From Planomicrobium sp. YIM 101495 (lineage in GTDB: Bacteria; Bacillota; Bacilli; Bacillales_A; Planococcaceae), in contig NZ_WLZW01000002.1 in assembly GCF_009707665.1 (NCBI RefSeq), forward strand, positions 124,001 through 188,000: DNA of 64,000 bases, written 5' to 3'. A model generated the notes under the pieces. That model searched no databases, had not been told where the DNA came from, and saw nothing but the letters and a program-made list of their open reading frames with translations. Of the stretch, positions 1 through 7,366 are shown in pieces. The translations under genes and the position numbers were made by a program. The first letter of the stretch is position 1. Each line of letters opens with the position of its first letter.

Positions 1-1310
1 ACCATTGTTCCAGCTGACAGCATGATCAACATGCTCATCGCTGCCCAAAGAACCATTGTGTTCGACTGGTTCACTGTGCCGCCAAAACCGGTAGCCGGCA
101 TTTTATCCGGTGCCACCATGCTGAAGTTTTCCGGGAATTGGTCGACGATCGCTGCGCTCAGGCCTTTGCCGATATCGAACATAATCGCATAGCCTGTACG
201 GTACGTTTCGTAAGACATTTCGTAGTCACCGGAGACGTACTGGTTGAATGCATCCGTGACAGACGTTTCGTGAGCTGTCACCGCTGCGATGGTTTCATCC
301 AAAGGCATGCGGTTTTCTGTCGCAGTGCTCAGGAATGTGCCAAGGTCCGTTGCGAATGTTGCCGTCAAAGTATTGATGGCGTTATCTGCAGCATCCATAT
401 CTTCTGTGGCACGGGCGGAAGCCAATTCACTTTGTACGGAAATATGCCCGTTGTTCCAAAGCTGTGCAAATTGCTTGCCTGCTTCTTCACCGTAGATGGA
501 AGCGATCGCTGCGCGGAATTCTTCCGTGTTCTGGTCCTGTGCCCAATCAGCGAAGTCAAAGTCTTCTGCACCGTTAAAGCCTTTTGTCATGCTGAGCTGT
601 GCCAGTGCAAAGTGCTCTGCCGCAATGCGGTTCACTGTCGAACGGAAGTCGCCGGCCGGTGTGTTCGGGTCCGTGAATTTGTCAGGGAATTGTGCTGCGA
701 TTGCTCCGCTGATTGCACCACCTGCGCCGAAGATCTGTTTAAAGCCATCCAAGTAAGCTGTGTATGCAGATTCGTATTCACCAGCTGCGTAGTGGTCGAA
801 TGTGCTTTGTACAAGGTCTTCGTGTTCACGAAGTGCCGCTGTCGCGCCTTCTTCAGGCAAATTGCCTTCAGTCGCTGCGCCGAGGAAAGCACCCATCTCA
901 TCCACGAATGACTGGATTTCTTCCAATGCTTCCTGCTTCATTTCTTCGTTGCCATCTTTGACAGCAGCTGCGTATTCGTCAGTGCCCATGTTGTGCTTGC
1001 TGAAGATTTCTTCGAACTGTACGCCGCCTTCTTCACCGTAGACGGAAGCGATGACCGGCTGCATGTCTTCCGAGTTGGCATCGAGTGCCATCTGCGCTGC
1101 TTCTGCTCCAGGGTCGCCGTCATAGATTTTCATCATGGAATCGACTGCCAATGCGTAATGCTCAGACAATAGATGGTCTAGAGTCGCCCGGAGCTCCACT
1201 CCCGTGGTGTCCGTCTTCGGCATTTCCTCCGCTGCTACTGTAATGCCCATGCCCGGAATCAAGATTGCCGCTCCTAATACAGGTGCTAAAAATTTTCTCC
1301 ATTTCATCAT
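1..1310 (-). CDS. Secreted two-repeat surface protein with MPATG sorting-like motif (partial, runs off window)
   Basis: Open on the minus strand from an ATG-ATG pair at 1310, behind an AAGGAG site, to the window edge (436 codons visible). The N-terminus (MMKWRKFLAPVLGAAIL) is a signal peptide. The mature part holds two homologous, mostly helical and acidic blocks of about 190 residues: one has SEHYALAVDSMMKIYDG and ASVYGEEGGVQF, the other has AEHFALAQLSMTKGFNG and ASIYGEEAGKQF. Near the edge MPATGFGG is followed by a hydrophobic stretch (MVLWAAMSMLIMLSAGTM), the layout of a sortase sorting signal, so I infer cell-wall anchoring. No enzymatic motif is recognised. It lies divergent from an ECF sigma/anti-sigma pair and shares its promoter motif, so it is probably a member of that regulon. 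The function is unknown. Confidence 0.8.
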   Translation of the reverse strand, partial: MMKWRKFLAPVLGAAILIPGMGITVAAEEMPKTDTTGVELRATLDHLLSEHYALAVDSMMKIYDGDPGAEAAQMALDANSEDMQPVIASVYGEEGGVQFEEIFSKHNMGTDEYAAAVKDGNEEMKQEALEEIQSFVDEMGAFLGAATEGNLPEEGATAALREHEDLVQSTFDHYAAGEYESAYTAYLDGFKQIFGAGGAISGAIAAQFPDKFTDPNTPAGDFRSTVNRIAAEHFALAQLSMTKGFNGAEDFDFADWAQDQNTEEFRAAIASIYGEEAGKQFAQLWNNGHISVQSELASARATEDMDAADNAINTLTATFATDLGTFLSTATENRMPLDETIAAVTAHETSVTDAFNQYVSGDYEMSYETYRTGYAIMFDIGKGLSAAIVDQFPENFSMVAPDKMPATGFGGTVNQSNTMVLWAAMSMLIMLSAGTM

Positions 1311-1343
1311 CCAACACTCCTTGTTTTTTTATTTCTTACTGGC

Positions 1344-1371
1344 ATAACGGAGGGGATTTCGAAATGGATCA
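1344..1371 (-). promoter_or_regulatory. Candidate ECF-type promoter for the secreted repeat protein
   Basis: On the minus strand AAAGTGATCCA carries a -35-like TGATCC, then exactly 16 bp, then CGTTAT as a -10-like element, about 34 bp upstream of the ATG at 1310. The divergent sigma gene carries the same arrangement, and the CGTTA core resembles ECF -10 elements. No experimental support. Confidence 0.5.
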
Positions 1372-1405
1372 CTTTTTTTGAAAAGAATTTGAAAAAGATT
1401 GAAAG

Positions 1406-1433
1406 TGAACTAAAATCCGTTCGGTTGCGTTAT
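1406..1433 (+). promoter_or_regulatory. Candidate ECF-type autoregulatory promoter of the sigma/anti-sigma operon
   Basis: AAAGTGAACTA contains TGAACT, followed after 16 bp by CGTTAT. This matches the divergent minus-strand site at 1344-1371 in -35 core, spacer length and -10 core. ECF factors commonly read their own promoters, so autoregulation is the simple reading. The transcript leader would be about 100 nt. Confidence 0.5.
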
Positions 1434-1542
1434 ATAGGTAGAAATGAGAATGAGATGAATTGTTTTTTACCTGCAGAATATATTCCTGGCCGTCCAGTTA
1501 TAGTAAGCTGATAGAACGACAAAGCAAAAAAGGGGTACGGCG

Positions 1543-2109
1543 ATGGAGAAAAGTACAGATGCGCTACTTTACTCACAGGTCAGGAGCGGAAACAAAGAGG
1601 CATTGGAGTCTTTGTACGACCGCTATGAAAAGATTCTTTTTTCTTTTCTATATAAGATGACAGGTGAGCGGGATTTGGCGGAAGAAGCGCTGCAGGAAGT
1701 GTTCATTAAAGTGTGGCGCGGCAAAGGGGAATACGATGAAAGTAAAGGAAAGTTCACTTCCTGGCTGTTCCGGATGGCACAAAATGCTGCGGTTGATTTG
1801 ATCCGGAAGCAGAAGAAGCCGCTGGTGCCAATGGATGAAGTAGCAGAAATGGAGAGCGGGGAACCGGCAGTGGAAACACTTGCCGAGTGGCAAGATAAGA
1901 AAGAGCAAGTGGCATCCGCCGTCTCAGCGCTTTCCGAGGAACAGCAAACCATCATCAACCTATTCTATTTCAAGGGACATACGCACGAAGCGATTGCGGA
2001 TTTATGCGGCATTCCGCTCGGAACGGTCAAGAGCCGGATCAGGCTGGCACTCAAGAAATTGAAGAAAACTCTGCAGGCGATGCAAGAAAGGGGGGCTTTC
2101 GATGAATAA
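1543..2109 (+). CDS. ECF-type RNA polymerase sigma factor (sigma-70 family)
   Basis: A 188-residue sigma factor with only regions 2 and 4. Region 2 (about residues 20-90) carries DLAEEALQEVFIKVWR and FTSWLFRMAQNAAVDLIRKQ. Region 4 (about 125-180) ends in the helix-turn-helix LCGIPLGTVKSRIRLALKKL. It would direct RNA polymerase to a dedicated set of extracytoplasmic-stress promoters. The start is ATG at 1543 preceded by AAAAAAGGGGTACGGCG. The stop overlaps the anti-sigma gene by 8 nt, a sign of translational coupling. The RskA-type partner places it near the SigK/SigL-like ECF group. Its likely targets are itself and the divergent surface protein gene, judged from shared promoter motifs. Confidence 0.95.
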   Translation: MEKSTDALLYSQVRSGNKEALESLYDRYEKILFSFLYKMTGERDLAEEALQEVFIKVWRGKGEYDESKGKFTSWLFRMAQNAAVDLIRKQKKPLVPMDEVAEMESGEPAVETLAEWQDKKEQVASAVSALSEEQQTIINLFYFKGHTHEAIADLCGIPLGTVKSRIRLALKKLKKTLQAMQERGAFDE

Positions 2110-2815
2110 CGCGAATTGTGAAAGACTGGTCGATTATTTAAATGCGATGTTATCAGAGGAAGAGGAAAAGGAATTTGAAGCACATCTCGCCGGATGTGAA
2201 GATTGCCGGGAGATTGTAGAAGTCACCGGAGAGCTCCCTTATCTGGCGGAAGCGGTGGAGCCTCCAGTGGAAATGAAAGCACGCATCCTCGCGAATGTTT
2301 TTGAAGAAGAAGAGAAACCCGCAGCGGCTCCGTCGCCGAAATCATTACCGATGGCAGCACCGAAGAAAGCGCCGAAACGCAATTGGCTGACACCGCTTCT
2401 TGCAGCGATCCTGCTGTTATCGCTGCTAGGCAACCTTTACGCGCTCATGCAGAATTCCGGACAGCAGGAAGTAGCTGAAGAAGCTGTGTTGCGGTCGGTT
2501 GCACTCCAGCCGAGTGAAGAGTTCGGCGGCAATGCAACCGCGGCGATCGTCAATGAAGAAGAGACGCTGAACGTCGTCGTGCAGGCAGGGGAACTGGAAG
2601 AACTCACCGGCACGGAAGTTTATCAAGTATGGTTATTGAAGGACGGGCAGCCGATCCCGACAGGCGCTTTCACCCCGAACGGCTCAGGCGAAGGGGCTGC
2701 GGTCTACAAGCTGAATGGAAGCATAGAGGACTGGGACACCATCGCCATCACGAAAGAACCGCAGGGCGGCAATGAAACACCTGCAGGCGAAATTGTCCTC
2801 AGTTCAGAAATCTGA
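2102..2815 (+). CDS. Membrane anti-sigma factor, zinc-finger plus RskA-like domain
   Basis: A 237-residue single-pass protein. The cytoplasmic N-terminus has the zinc-binding anti-sigma signature H28-x3-C32-x2-C35 within HLAGCEDC. It is followed by a Pro/Ala/Lys-rich linker, one membrane segment at about residues 96-115 (LTPLLAAILLLSLLGNLYAL) and an extracytoplasmic RskA-like beta domain (ELEELTGTEVYQVWLL, GQPIPTGAF). Such proteins hold the cognate ECF sigma at the membrane until they are proteolysed. It overlaps the sigma gene upstream and is followed directly by a terminator, so the two form a bicistron. The signal it senses cannot be told from sequence. Confidence 0.92.
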   Translation: MNNANCERLVDYLNAMLSEEEEKEFEAHLAGCEDCREIVEVTGELPYLAEAVEPPVEMKARILANVFEEEEKPAAAPSPKSLPMAAPKKAPKRNWLTPLLAAILLLSLLGNLYALMQNSGQQEVAEEAVLRSVALQPSEEFGGNATAAIVNEEETLNVVVQAGELEELTGTEVYQVWLLKDGQPIPTGAFTPNGSGEGAAVYKLNGSIEDWDTIAITKEPQGGNETPAGEIVLSSEI

Positions 2816-2821
2816 ATCACG

Positions 2822-2865
2822 AAAAGCTGCAGCCTCTCTCCATTTGGAGAACGGCTGCAGCTTTT
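2822..2865. terminator. Intrinsic terminator after the sigma/anti-sigma operon
   Basis: AAAAGCTGCAGCC pairs with GGCTGCAGCTTTTT around a loop that is itself partly self-complementary (TCTCCATTTGGAGA). The stem and T-run serve the plus-strand operon. The same stem lies just past the stop of the minus-strand transporter remnant, so it could act both ways. Confidence 0.85.
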
Positions 2866-2869
2866 TGGT

Positions 2870-3040
2870 TCACCGCATTTCCGGATAGCGCAATTTGATG
2901 AGCCGGTAAATGTTCTGGAAAAAAGCGATGATGACTGCCGGGGCAACGCCGATAAATGGTCCGACGAACGGAATGACATTCGTGACCATCGCGAACAGAC
3001 CTTGGATAATGGAATATTCGACTCCCGGAATCAAACACCC
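2870..3040 (-). pseudogene. C-terminal remnant of an AI-2E family (DUF20) transporter
   Basis: On the minus strand about 55 codons ending at a TGA near 2870 read ...VEYSIIQGLFAMVTN, then VIPFVGPFIGVAPAVIIAFF, then QNIYRLIKLRYPEMR. The NVIPFVGPFIG...PAVIIA stretch is the signature loop and membrane segment of AI-2E/PerM-type exporters. Upstream of about 3040 this frame no longer resembles the family, and no start or ribosome binding site is present, so the first roughly 300 residues are gone. It is an old deletion remnant, assigned from my memory of the family motif. Confidence 0.65.
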
Positions 3041-3143
3041 GCAGCAATGATTGAAACAGGCTGAAAAAGCGAATTTGCATTAGTGGCCAACTTTCCAATT
3101 GAAGCCAAGGGCATAACGGGGCTTGCGCCTCTGACGTCCTGAA

Positions 3144-3331
3144 AATAACGGTAAAAATTACCCTTATTCATAGAATACCAGCGAAATTCACTGAAATAAC
3201 GGTAAAAATTCCTGTTATTTTCACAAAAGCGGCATGAATCGTAAAGATTTTGAAGAATAGCGGTAAAAATTCCGCTTATTTGAGCATGAAAAGTCGATTA
3301 TTCAAGAATAAGGGTAAAATATACCGTTATC
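3144..3331. repeat. Array of four 25-bp imperfect palindromes
   Basis: Four units begin at 3144, 3195, 3256 and 3307 (spacings 51, 61 and 51 bp). Each reads approximately AATAACGGT, an A/T centre, then ACCGTTATT, and is nearly self-complementary. The sequence between units differs. A fifth unit lies at 63309-63333. The rest of the 2816-3481 gap holds only the transporter remnant and a terminator. The units could fold into short hairpins in RNA or bind a dimeric protein. No coding is seen. Confidence 0.75.
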
Positions 3332-3445
3332 AAAGTCGCTCCCTGTTCTGAAAACATCCGCCAGCACCCAGGAGCCATGTCCTAAGCGACAAGCGGCCGC
3401 TTCACCAATCCACCCATGCCTCTTTTTCCAAATCAAATAAAAAAA

Positions 3446-3470
3446 CCAGAGAGAAATCCATCCTCTCCGG
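3446..3470 (-). terminator. Intrinsic terminator after the nitroreductase gene
   Basis: On the minus strand CCGGAGAG pairs with CTCTCTGG and is followed by a run of seven T. It lies 12 bp beyond the nitroreductase stop codon. Confidence 0.75.
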
Positions 3471-3481
3471 CTGCCATATCT

Positions 3482-4042
3482 TCATTTATCAATAACAACC
3501 ATTTTCTCCCGCACATCCGTCCGCTCACGCTTTTCAGGCACGTGCGCAGCATAGCCGATCATCATCGTCGCGACAATTTTCTCGCCAGGTTTGACGCCAA
3601 TCGCTTCGCGGAACACGGGATCGTAAATCCAGTCGTTCGAGCGCCAGATCATCCCGATGCCGCGTTCCCATGCTGCGAGCTGGAAGTTCTGGAGCATGGA
3701 AGCGACCGCTCCGTAATCTTCATCCCAGCGGCGCTGGCGCGGATCTTCCGGCATGATGACAACCAGGTGGACCGGGATGTCGCGGAAATAATTCGCTTTG
3801 TTCAACACTTTCTGTGGCGTTGCGCCGTCCACTTTCGGCATAGCATCAACGTATGCTTGTACGAATTTCTCCTTGCCATCCCCTGTGTAGAGCTGGAAGC
3901 GCCATGGTTCGTTTACTTTATGGTTCGGTGCCCATTTGGCGACATTGAGGAGCTCGATGATTTCCTCGGTCGCGACCGGTGCCGGTTTGAATTTTTTGAT
4001 TGATCTGCGACTCATGATCGCCTGGTCGATTGGATTCTTCAT
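3482..4042 (-). CDS. Nitroreductase family FMN-dependent oxidoreductase (YdjA-like)
   Basis: A 186-residue flavoprotein of the small nitroreductase group. It starts at MKNPIDQAIMSRRSIKKF; the SRRS near residue 12 is the usual FMN-phosphate-binding spot. It continues with WAPNHKVNEPWRF and a GIGMIWRSNDW segment. Members reduce nitro compounds, quinones or flavins with NAD(P)H, usually as dimers; the natural substrate is not predictable. The longest frame runs back to 4225 into the divergent hemY, but AGAAGGGGCG before the ATG at 4042 fixes the start. It is monocistronic with its own terminator. Confidence 0.9.
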   Translation of the reverse strand: MKNPIDQAIMSRRSIKKFKPAPVATEEIIELLNVAKWAPNHKVNEPWRFQLYTGDGKEKFVQAYVDAMPKVDGATPQKVLNKANYFRDIPVHLVVIMPEDPRQRRWDEDYGAVASMLQNFQLAAWERGIGMIWRSNDWIYDPVFREAIGVKPGEKIVATMMIGYAAHVPEKRERTDVREKMVVIDK

Positions 4043-4193
4043 GTTTTTCGCCCCTTCTGAAATACATTTCCTCTCCATCAAACCAGTTTGCCGGAAGAAA
4101 ATCAAACGAAGCGTTGAGAATTCGTCAAAGTTCACACGCGTTTCTTCGCTTATTTCTTGGTAAAATGGAGGCAATGAGAAGGAGTGGATCGAG

Positions 4194-5594
4194 ATGAAAA
4201 AAATCGTCATCGTCGGCGGCGGCATTACTGGCCTCAGCGCTGCCCACTATTTGCAGCAGTTGAAGCGGGACAACGGACTTGCGCTGGAAGTGACCGTCAT
4301 CGAAGGGGATGAGGCACTCGGCGGCAAAATCCGGACAGTCGAGGAGACCACGTTCACGATGGAGACAGGAGCGGATTCGATCGTTGCACGTCATGCGAGC
4401 GTCATGCCACTTGTGGAAGAGCTGGAACTCGGGGACCGTCTCGTCTATAATGGCACCGGCATTTCCTATTTGCACACCGGAACGGGCTTGCACGCCATTC
4501 CGGCGGAGACGGTTTTCGGCATTCCGATGAATAAAGATGCGCTGCTCCGTTCGACGCTCGTGTCGGCGGAAGGAAAGGAAGAAGCACTGAAAGATTTCGA
4601 GACACCGAACGACCGCTTTACGAAAGAAAGCTCGATCGGTGAGTTCCTGGAGGCGTTCCTCGGGAAGGAATTGGTCGAGAAGCAGGTCGCGCCTGTGCTG
4701 TCCGGCGTCTATTCAGGAGATTTGTATGAGCTATCGCTTGCTTCGACATTGCCATACTTACTCGATTACAAAAACAAGTACGGCAGCATCATTGGCGGCT
4801 TCGAAGCGAATCAGGAGAAGTTCGCAGCGGCAGCCAACAAGAAATTCATCTCGTTCGACGGGGGATTGTCGGTCCTGATCGACCGGCTGGAAGAAAGGCT
4901 CGGAAAAGGTGCCACTGTTCTGAAAGGTGCGGCAGTGGAGAGAATCACGAAGTCAGGGGAGCGTTATGAAGTGACGCTTCAAAATGGCAAGACACTCGGT
5001 GCGGATTACGTCATCTTGGCGACACCGCACCAGGCTGCGCAAGAGATGCTTGCACTAGGCGAGCTGGATGAAGCATTCGGGAATTTGCACAACTCGAGCC
5101 TCATCAGCATCTACCTCGGTTTCGATATTCCAGACTCACAGCTGCCTGCAGACGGCACGGGCTTCATCGTAGCGAAAGACAGCGCCCTCGTTTGCAACGC
5201 GTGCACATGGACGAGCCGGAAGTGGACGCACACATCCGATAACGGACATTTGCTTCTGCGTCTGTTCTACAAGAGCATCAATCCGCGCTTTGTGGAATTG
5301 AACGCTATGACGGAAGAAGAACTGGTCGCAGTGGCTTTGGCGGATATCGAGCAAAGTCTCGGCTTGAAAGAACAGCCCCGTACGGTCGAAGTGACCAACT
5401 GGCGCGATTTGATGCCGAACTACCGCCTTGCTCATAAAGGTGCGATCGCGACACTCGAAGAAAAAATGGCGGAGCTTGTCCCGAACATCCATCTTGCGGG
5501 CTCTTCCTATTACGGCGTCGGTATCGGTGCTTGTATCGAGAACGGCAAGGGTTTAGCGGAGAGCATCGCGGAACAGTTGAATAAGTTGGACTAA
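4194..5594 (+). CDS. hemY: Coproporphyrinogen III / protoporphyrinogen oxidase HemY (CgoX)
   Basis: A 466-residue FAD enzyme of late haem synthesis. It oxidises coproporphyrinogen III to coproporphyrin III in the coproporphyrin-dependent branch used by Gram-positive bacteria. The N-terminal FAD dinucleotide motif is GGGITGLSAAHYL (about residues 8-20). An acidic residue and GGKIRT follow, and the C-terminal flavin motif is HLAGSSYYGVGIGACIENGK. Length matches Bacillus HemY (about 470). The start has a GAAGGAG site 10 bp upstream. In Bacillus it sits with hemE and hemH; here it stands alone between a divergent nitroreductase and a terminator. Confidence 0.95.
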   Translation: MKKIVIVGGGITGLSAAHYLQQLKRDNGLALEVTVIEGDEALGGKIRTVEETTFTMETGADSIVARHASVMPLVEELELGDRLVYNGTGISYLHTGTGLHAIPAETVFGIPMNKDALLRSTLVSAEGKEEALKDFETPNDRFTKESSIGEFLEAFLGKELVEKQVAPVLSGVYSGDLYELSLASTLPYLLDYKNKYGSIIGGFEANQEKFAAAANKKFISFDGGLSVLIDRLEERLGKGATVLKGAAVERITKSGERYEVTLQNGKTLGADYVILATPHQAAQEMLALGELDEAFGNLHNSSLISIYLGFDIPDSQLPADGTGFIVAKDSALVCNACTWTSRKWTHTSDNGHLLLRLFYKSINPRFVELNAMTEEELVAVALADIEQSLGLKEQPRTVEVTNWRDLMPNYRLAHKGAIATLEEKMAELVPNIHLAGSSYYGVGIGACIENGKGLAESIAEQLNKLD

Positions 5595-5597
5595 TTG

Positions 5598-5646
5598 AAA
5601 CTGCCCTTGCTTGACCGGAACGACAGGTCAAGCAAGGGCAGTTTTT
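5598..5646. terminator. Strong bidirectional terminator between hemY and the CDF gene
   Basis: AAACTGCCCTTGCTTGACC pairs perfectly with GGTCAAGCAAGGGCAGTTT over a 9-nt loop. It has T on the plus side and A on the other, so it serves the convergent genes hemY and the cation transporter. Confidence 0.92.
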
Positions 5647-5652
5647 GTGCAG

Positions 5653-6636
5653 TTATTTCGATGTGTCGTCCGGACTTGAGATCCAGTGCTTGATGTCGTC
5701 AAGTTGATCGAACTCGATGATGATGTCTGTGACGTTCGGGACTTGTTCTACGATCTTCGCCTCCAGGTAGTCACGGATCTCATCCGCTTCTTTGACTGTC
5801 ATATTCGCTTCGACTTCCACGCGGAGTTCGACATGCAGGCTGTCTCCTTCCGTGATGACGTTCAAGTCCTGGATATCGTGGATTTTAGGATGTAATAAGA
5901 TTTTAGCACCCATCCGCGCCTGCATTTTCACGTCCGCAGCTCCGAGTGCACCGGCAGCGTTATCTAAGAAAATACGCCCGACGACGAGGATCAACGCAAG
6001 ACCGATGATGACAGAAGCATATCCTGTTGCGCTGTGCCAAGGTGTATAGGTCGCGATGACGATGGCGAGCGCTGCGATGATCGCACCACCGACTGCGACG
6101 TTATCTTCCAGGAAGACCAATTTGGTTGCCGGCTTTGCTTTGTTGACGTGCTTGTAACTCGCAGGAATGATTTTGAGTCCTTTGATCTGCTCTTTCGGAA
6201 GGTTCTCCGTTACTTCCTTCATTGCTTTGTAGAGAACGAAGGATTCAAGGACGATAGCGACGCCAAGAACACCCATGTTGAGCCAGAACCAGTCTTCGGA
6301 GTGGACGGCTGTCTGGATGTGGTGGATCCCTTCGATGATGGTTTCGTACGCCAAGATGGCGACAATCAGGACCGCACCGAGCAAGACGAGGTTCACGACC
6401 CGCCCGAAGCCACCGGGAAAGCGTTCGGTCGGCTCTTTTTTACTCAATGCCGAGCCGATGAAAACGAAAAACTGGTTGGCGGCATCACCGAAGCTGTGCA
6501 TCATTTCGGCGAACATCGCAACATTGCCGGTAATCAAGTAGGCGCCGGTTTTGATGATGCCGAGAACTGTATTGATAATGGCTGCCCATAAGGCTGATTT
6601 GGAGCCGAATCGTAGCAATTTTAAAAGCTCTTTCAT
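5653..6636 (-). CDS. Cation diffusion facilitator, SLC30A9-like
   Basis: A 327-residue CDF-family metal/proton antiporter with about six membrane helices and a cytoplasmic ferredoxin-like C-terminal domain (from about residue 240, LHPKIHDIQDLNVITEG). Helix 2 has HSFGDAANQ, supplying the usual His and Asp metal ligands. Helix 5 has LEDNVAVGG in place of the His-x3-Asp pair of classical zinc exporters; the HSxxDxxNQ plus LEDxxA pattern is that of the SLC30A9/ZnT9-like branch. It probably exports Zn, Mn or a similar divalent ion; the metal is uncertain. The start is ATG at 6636 behind AAGGGGGC; the longer frame to 6696 lacks a site. Confidence 0.88.
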   Translation of the reverse strand: MKELLKLLRFGSKSALWAAIINTVLGIIKTGAYLITGNVAMFAEMMHSFGDAANQFFVFIGSALSKKEPTERFPGGFGRVVNLVLLGAVLIVAILAYETIIEGIHHIQTAVHSEDWFWLNMGVLGVAIVLESFVLYKAMKEVTENLPKEQIKGLKIIPASYKHVNKAKPATKLVFLEDNVAVGGAIIAALAIVIATYTPWHSATGYASVIIGLALILVVGRIFLDNAAGALGAADVKMQARMGAKILLHPKIHDIQDLNVITEGDSLHVELRVEVEANMTVKEADEIRDYLEAKIVEQVPNVTDIIIEFDQLDDIKHWISSPDDTSK

Positions 6637-6841
6637 ATTTGCTTGCCCCCTTGTATTCTCATTCTTTCTCCATACCCGGACTTGGTGGAATGCCAAACCT
6701 GATAAGGTGAACAGGAAAGAAGGGACTCGCCTACATTTTTCGGCAATCTATTTTCTATGTTCTATTTTCTGTTTATAATAGTATGAAGCACTCATCTTTT
6801 AAGGCAGAGAGAAAAAATACATAAGGGAGGGAGAAGGAGTT

Positions 6842-7309
6842 ATGAGGGAGTACCAAAGGAAGTACGCCGGTTTTTGGATCCGTTTTTGCGCGACCTTGAT
6901 TGATTCGCTCGTTTTGGCAATTCCACTCGGAGCGATCCAAGGCTTCATCATTTACCGGAGGGAGGGCTTGAGTTTCGATGAACTCACCGGCTTTTATTCG
7001 CCTGAAACCGAGTTGTATTTATTGCTGGGAAACTTGGCGGTCGGCATCTTGTATTTCGGCTTGATGACCGCTTCAAAATTACAGGGCACTTTAGGGAAGC
7101 TTGCGTTCGGATTGAAAGTGGTCGGGGAAGATGGAGGACGAATCGGGTTTTTCCGCTCGGTGTGGCGTTATCTTGGCTACACGCCTTCGACTCTTCTTTT
7201 GTTCTTCGGTTTCTTGATGGTCGGCATCGATGACCATAAGCAAGGGCTCCATGACAAAATGGCCAAGACGTATGTGTTAGGGAATCCGTATAACGAAAGA
7301 CTTCGTTGA
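6842..7309 (+). CDS. RDD family membrane protein
   Basis: A 155-residue protein with three membrane helices and the RDD hallmarks: Arg in YAGFWIRFCATLIDSLVL, and Asp plus charged residues in the last part (GIDDHKQGLHDKMAKT). RDD proteins are integral membrane proteins, a few of them implicated in sodium/proton exchange or glutamine efflux, most uncharacterised. A strong GGGAGGGAGAAGGAG site precedes the ATG at 6842, and TATAAT at about 6774-6779 upstream is a likely -10. Monocistronic, ending at a terminator shared with katA. Confidence 0.88.
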   Translation: MREYQRKYAGFWIRFCATLIDSLVLAIPLGAIQGFIIYRREGLSFDELTGFYSPETELYLLLGNLAVGILYFGLMTASKLQGTLGKLAFGLKVVGEDGGRIGFFRSVWRYLGYTPSTLLLFFGFLMVGIDDHKQGLHDKMAKTYVLGNPYNERLR

Positions 7310-7318
7310 GGACAATTA

Positions 7319-7355
7319 AAAAAGAAGAAACCCGTATTTGGGTTTCCTCTTTTAG
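7319..7355. terminator. Bidirectional terminator between the RDD gene and katA
   Basis: AAAAGAAGAAACCC pairs with GGGTTTCCTCTTTT across a short loop. It has an A-run upstream and T-run downstream, serving both convergent genes. Confidence 0.85.
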
Positions 7356-7366
7356 TTATACGACAA

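Noticed and set aside
138..911. 257-codon plus-strand frame opposite the first gene
   Set aside because: Cys/Arg/Val-rich antisense shadow of the minus-strand surface protein, which has a signal peptide, repeats and a ribosome binding site.
3144..3331. CRISPR-like appearance of the palindrome array
   Set aside because: Units are degenerate, spacers are unequal and few, and no cas gene is near.
3416..4003. 195-codon plus-strand frame over the nitroreductase gene
   Set aside because: Antisense shadow rich in His, Arg and Phe; the minus frame matches a known family.
4043..4225. N-terminal extension of the nitroreductase to 4225
   Set aside because: It would overlap the divergent hemY start; a good ribosome binding site points to 4042.
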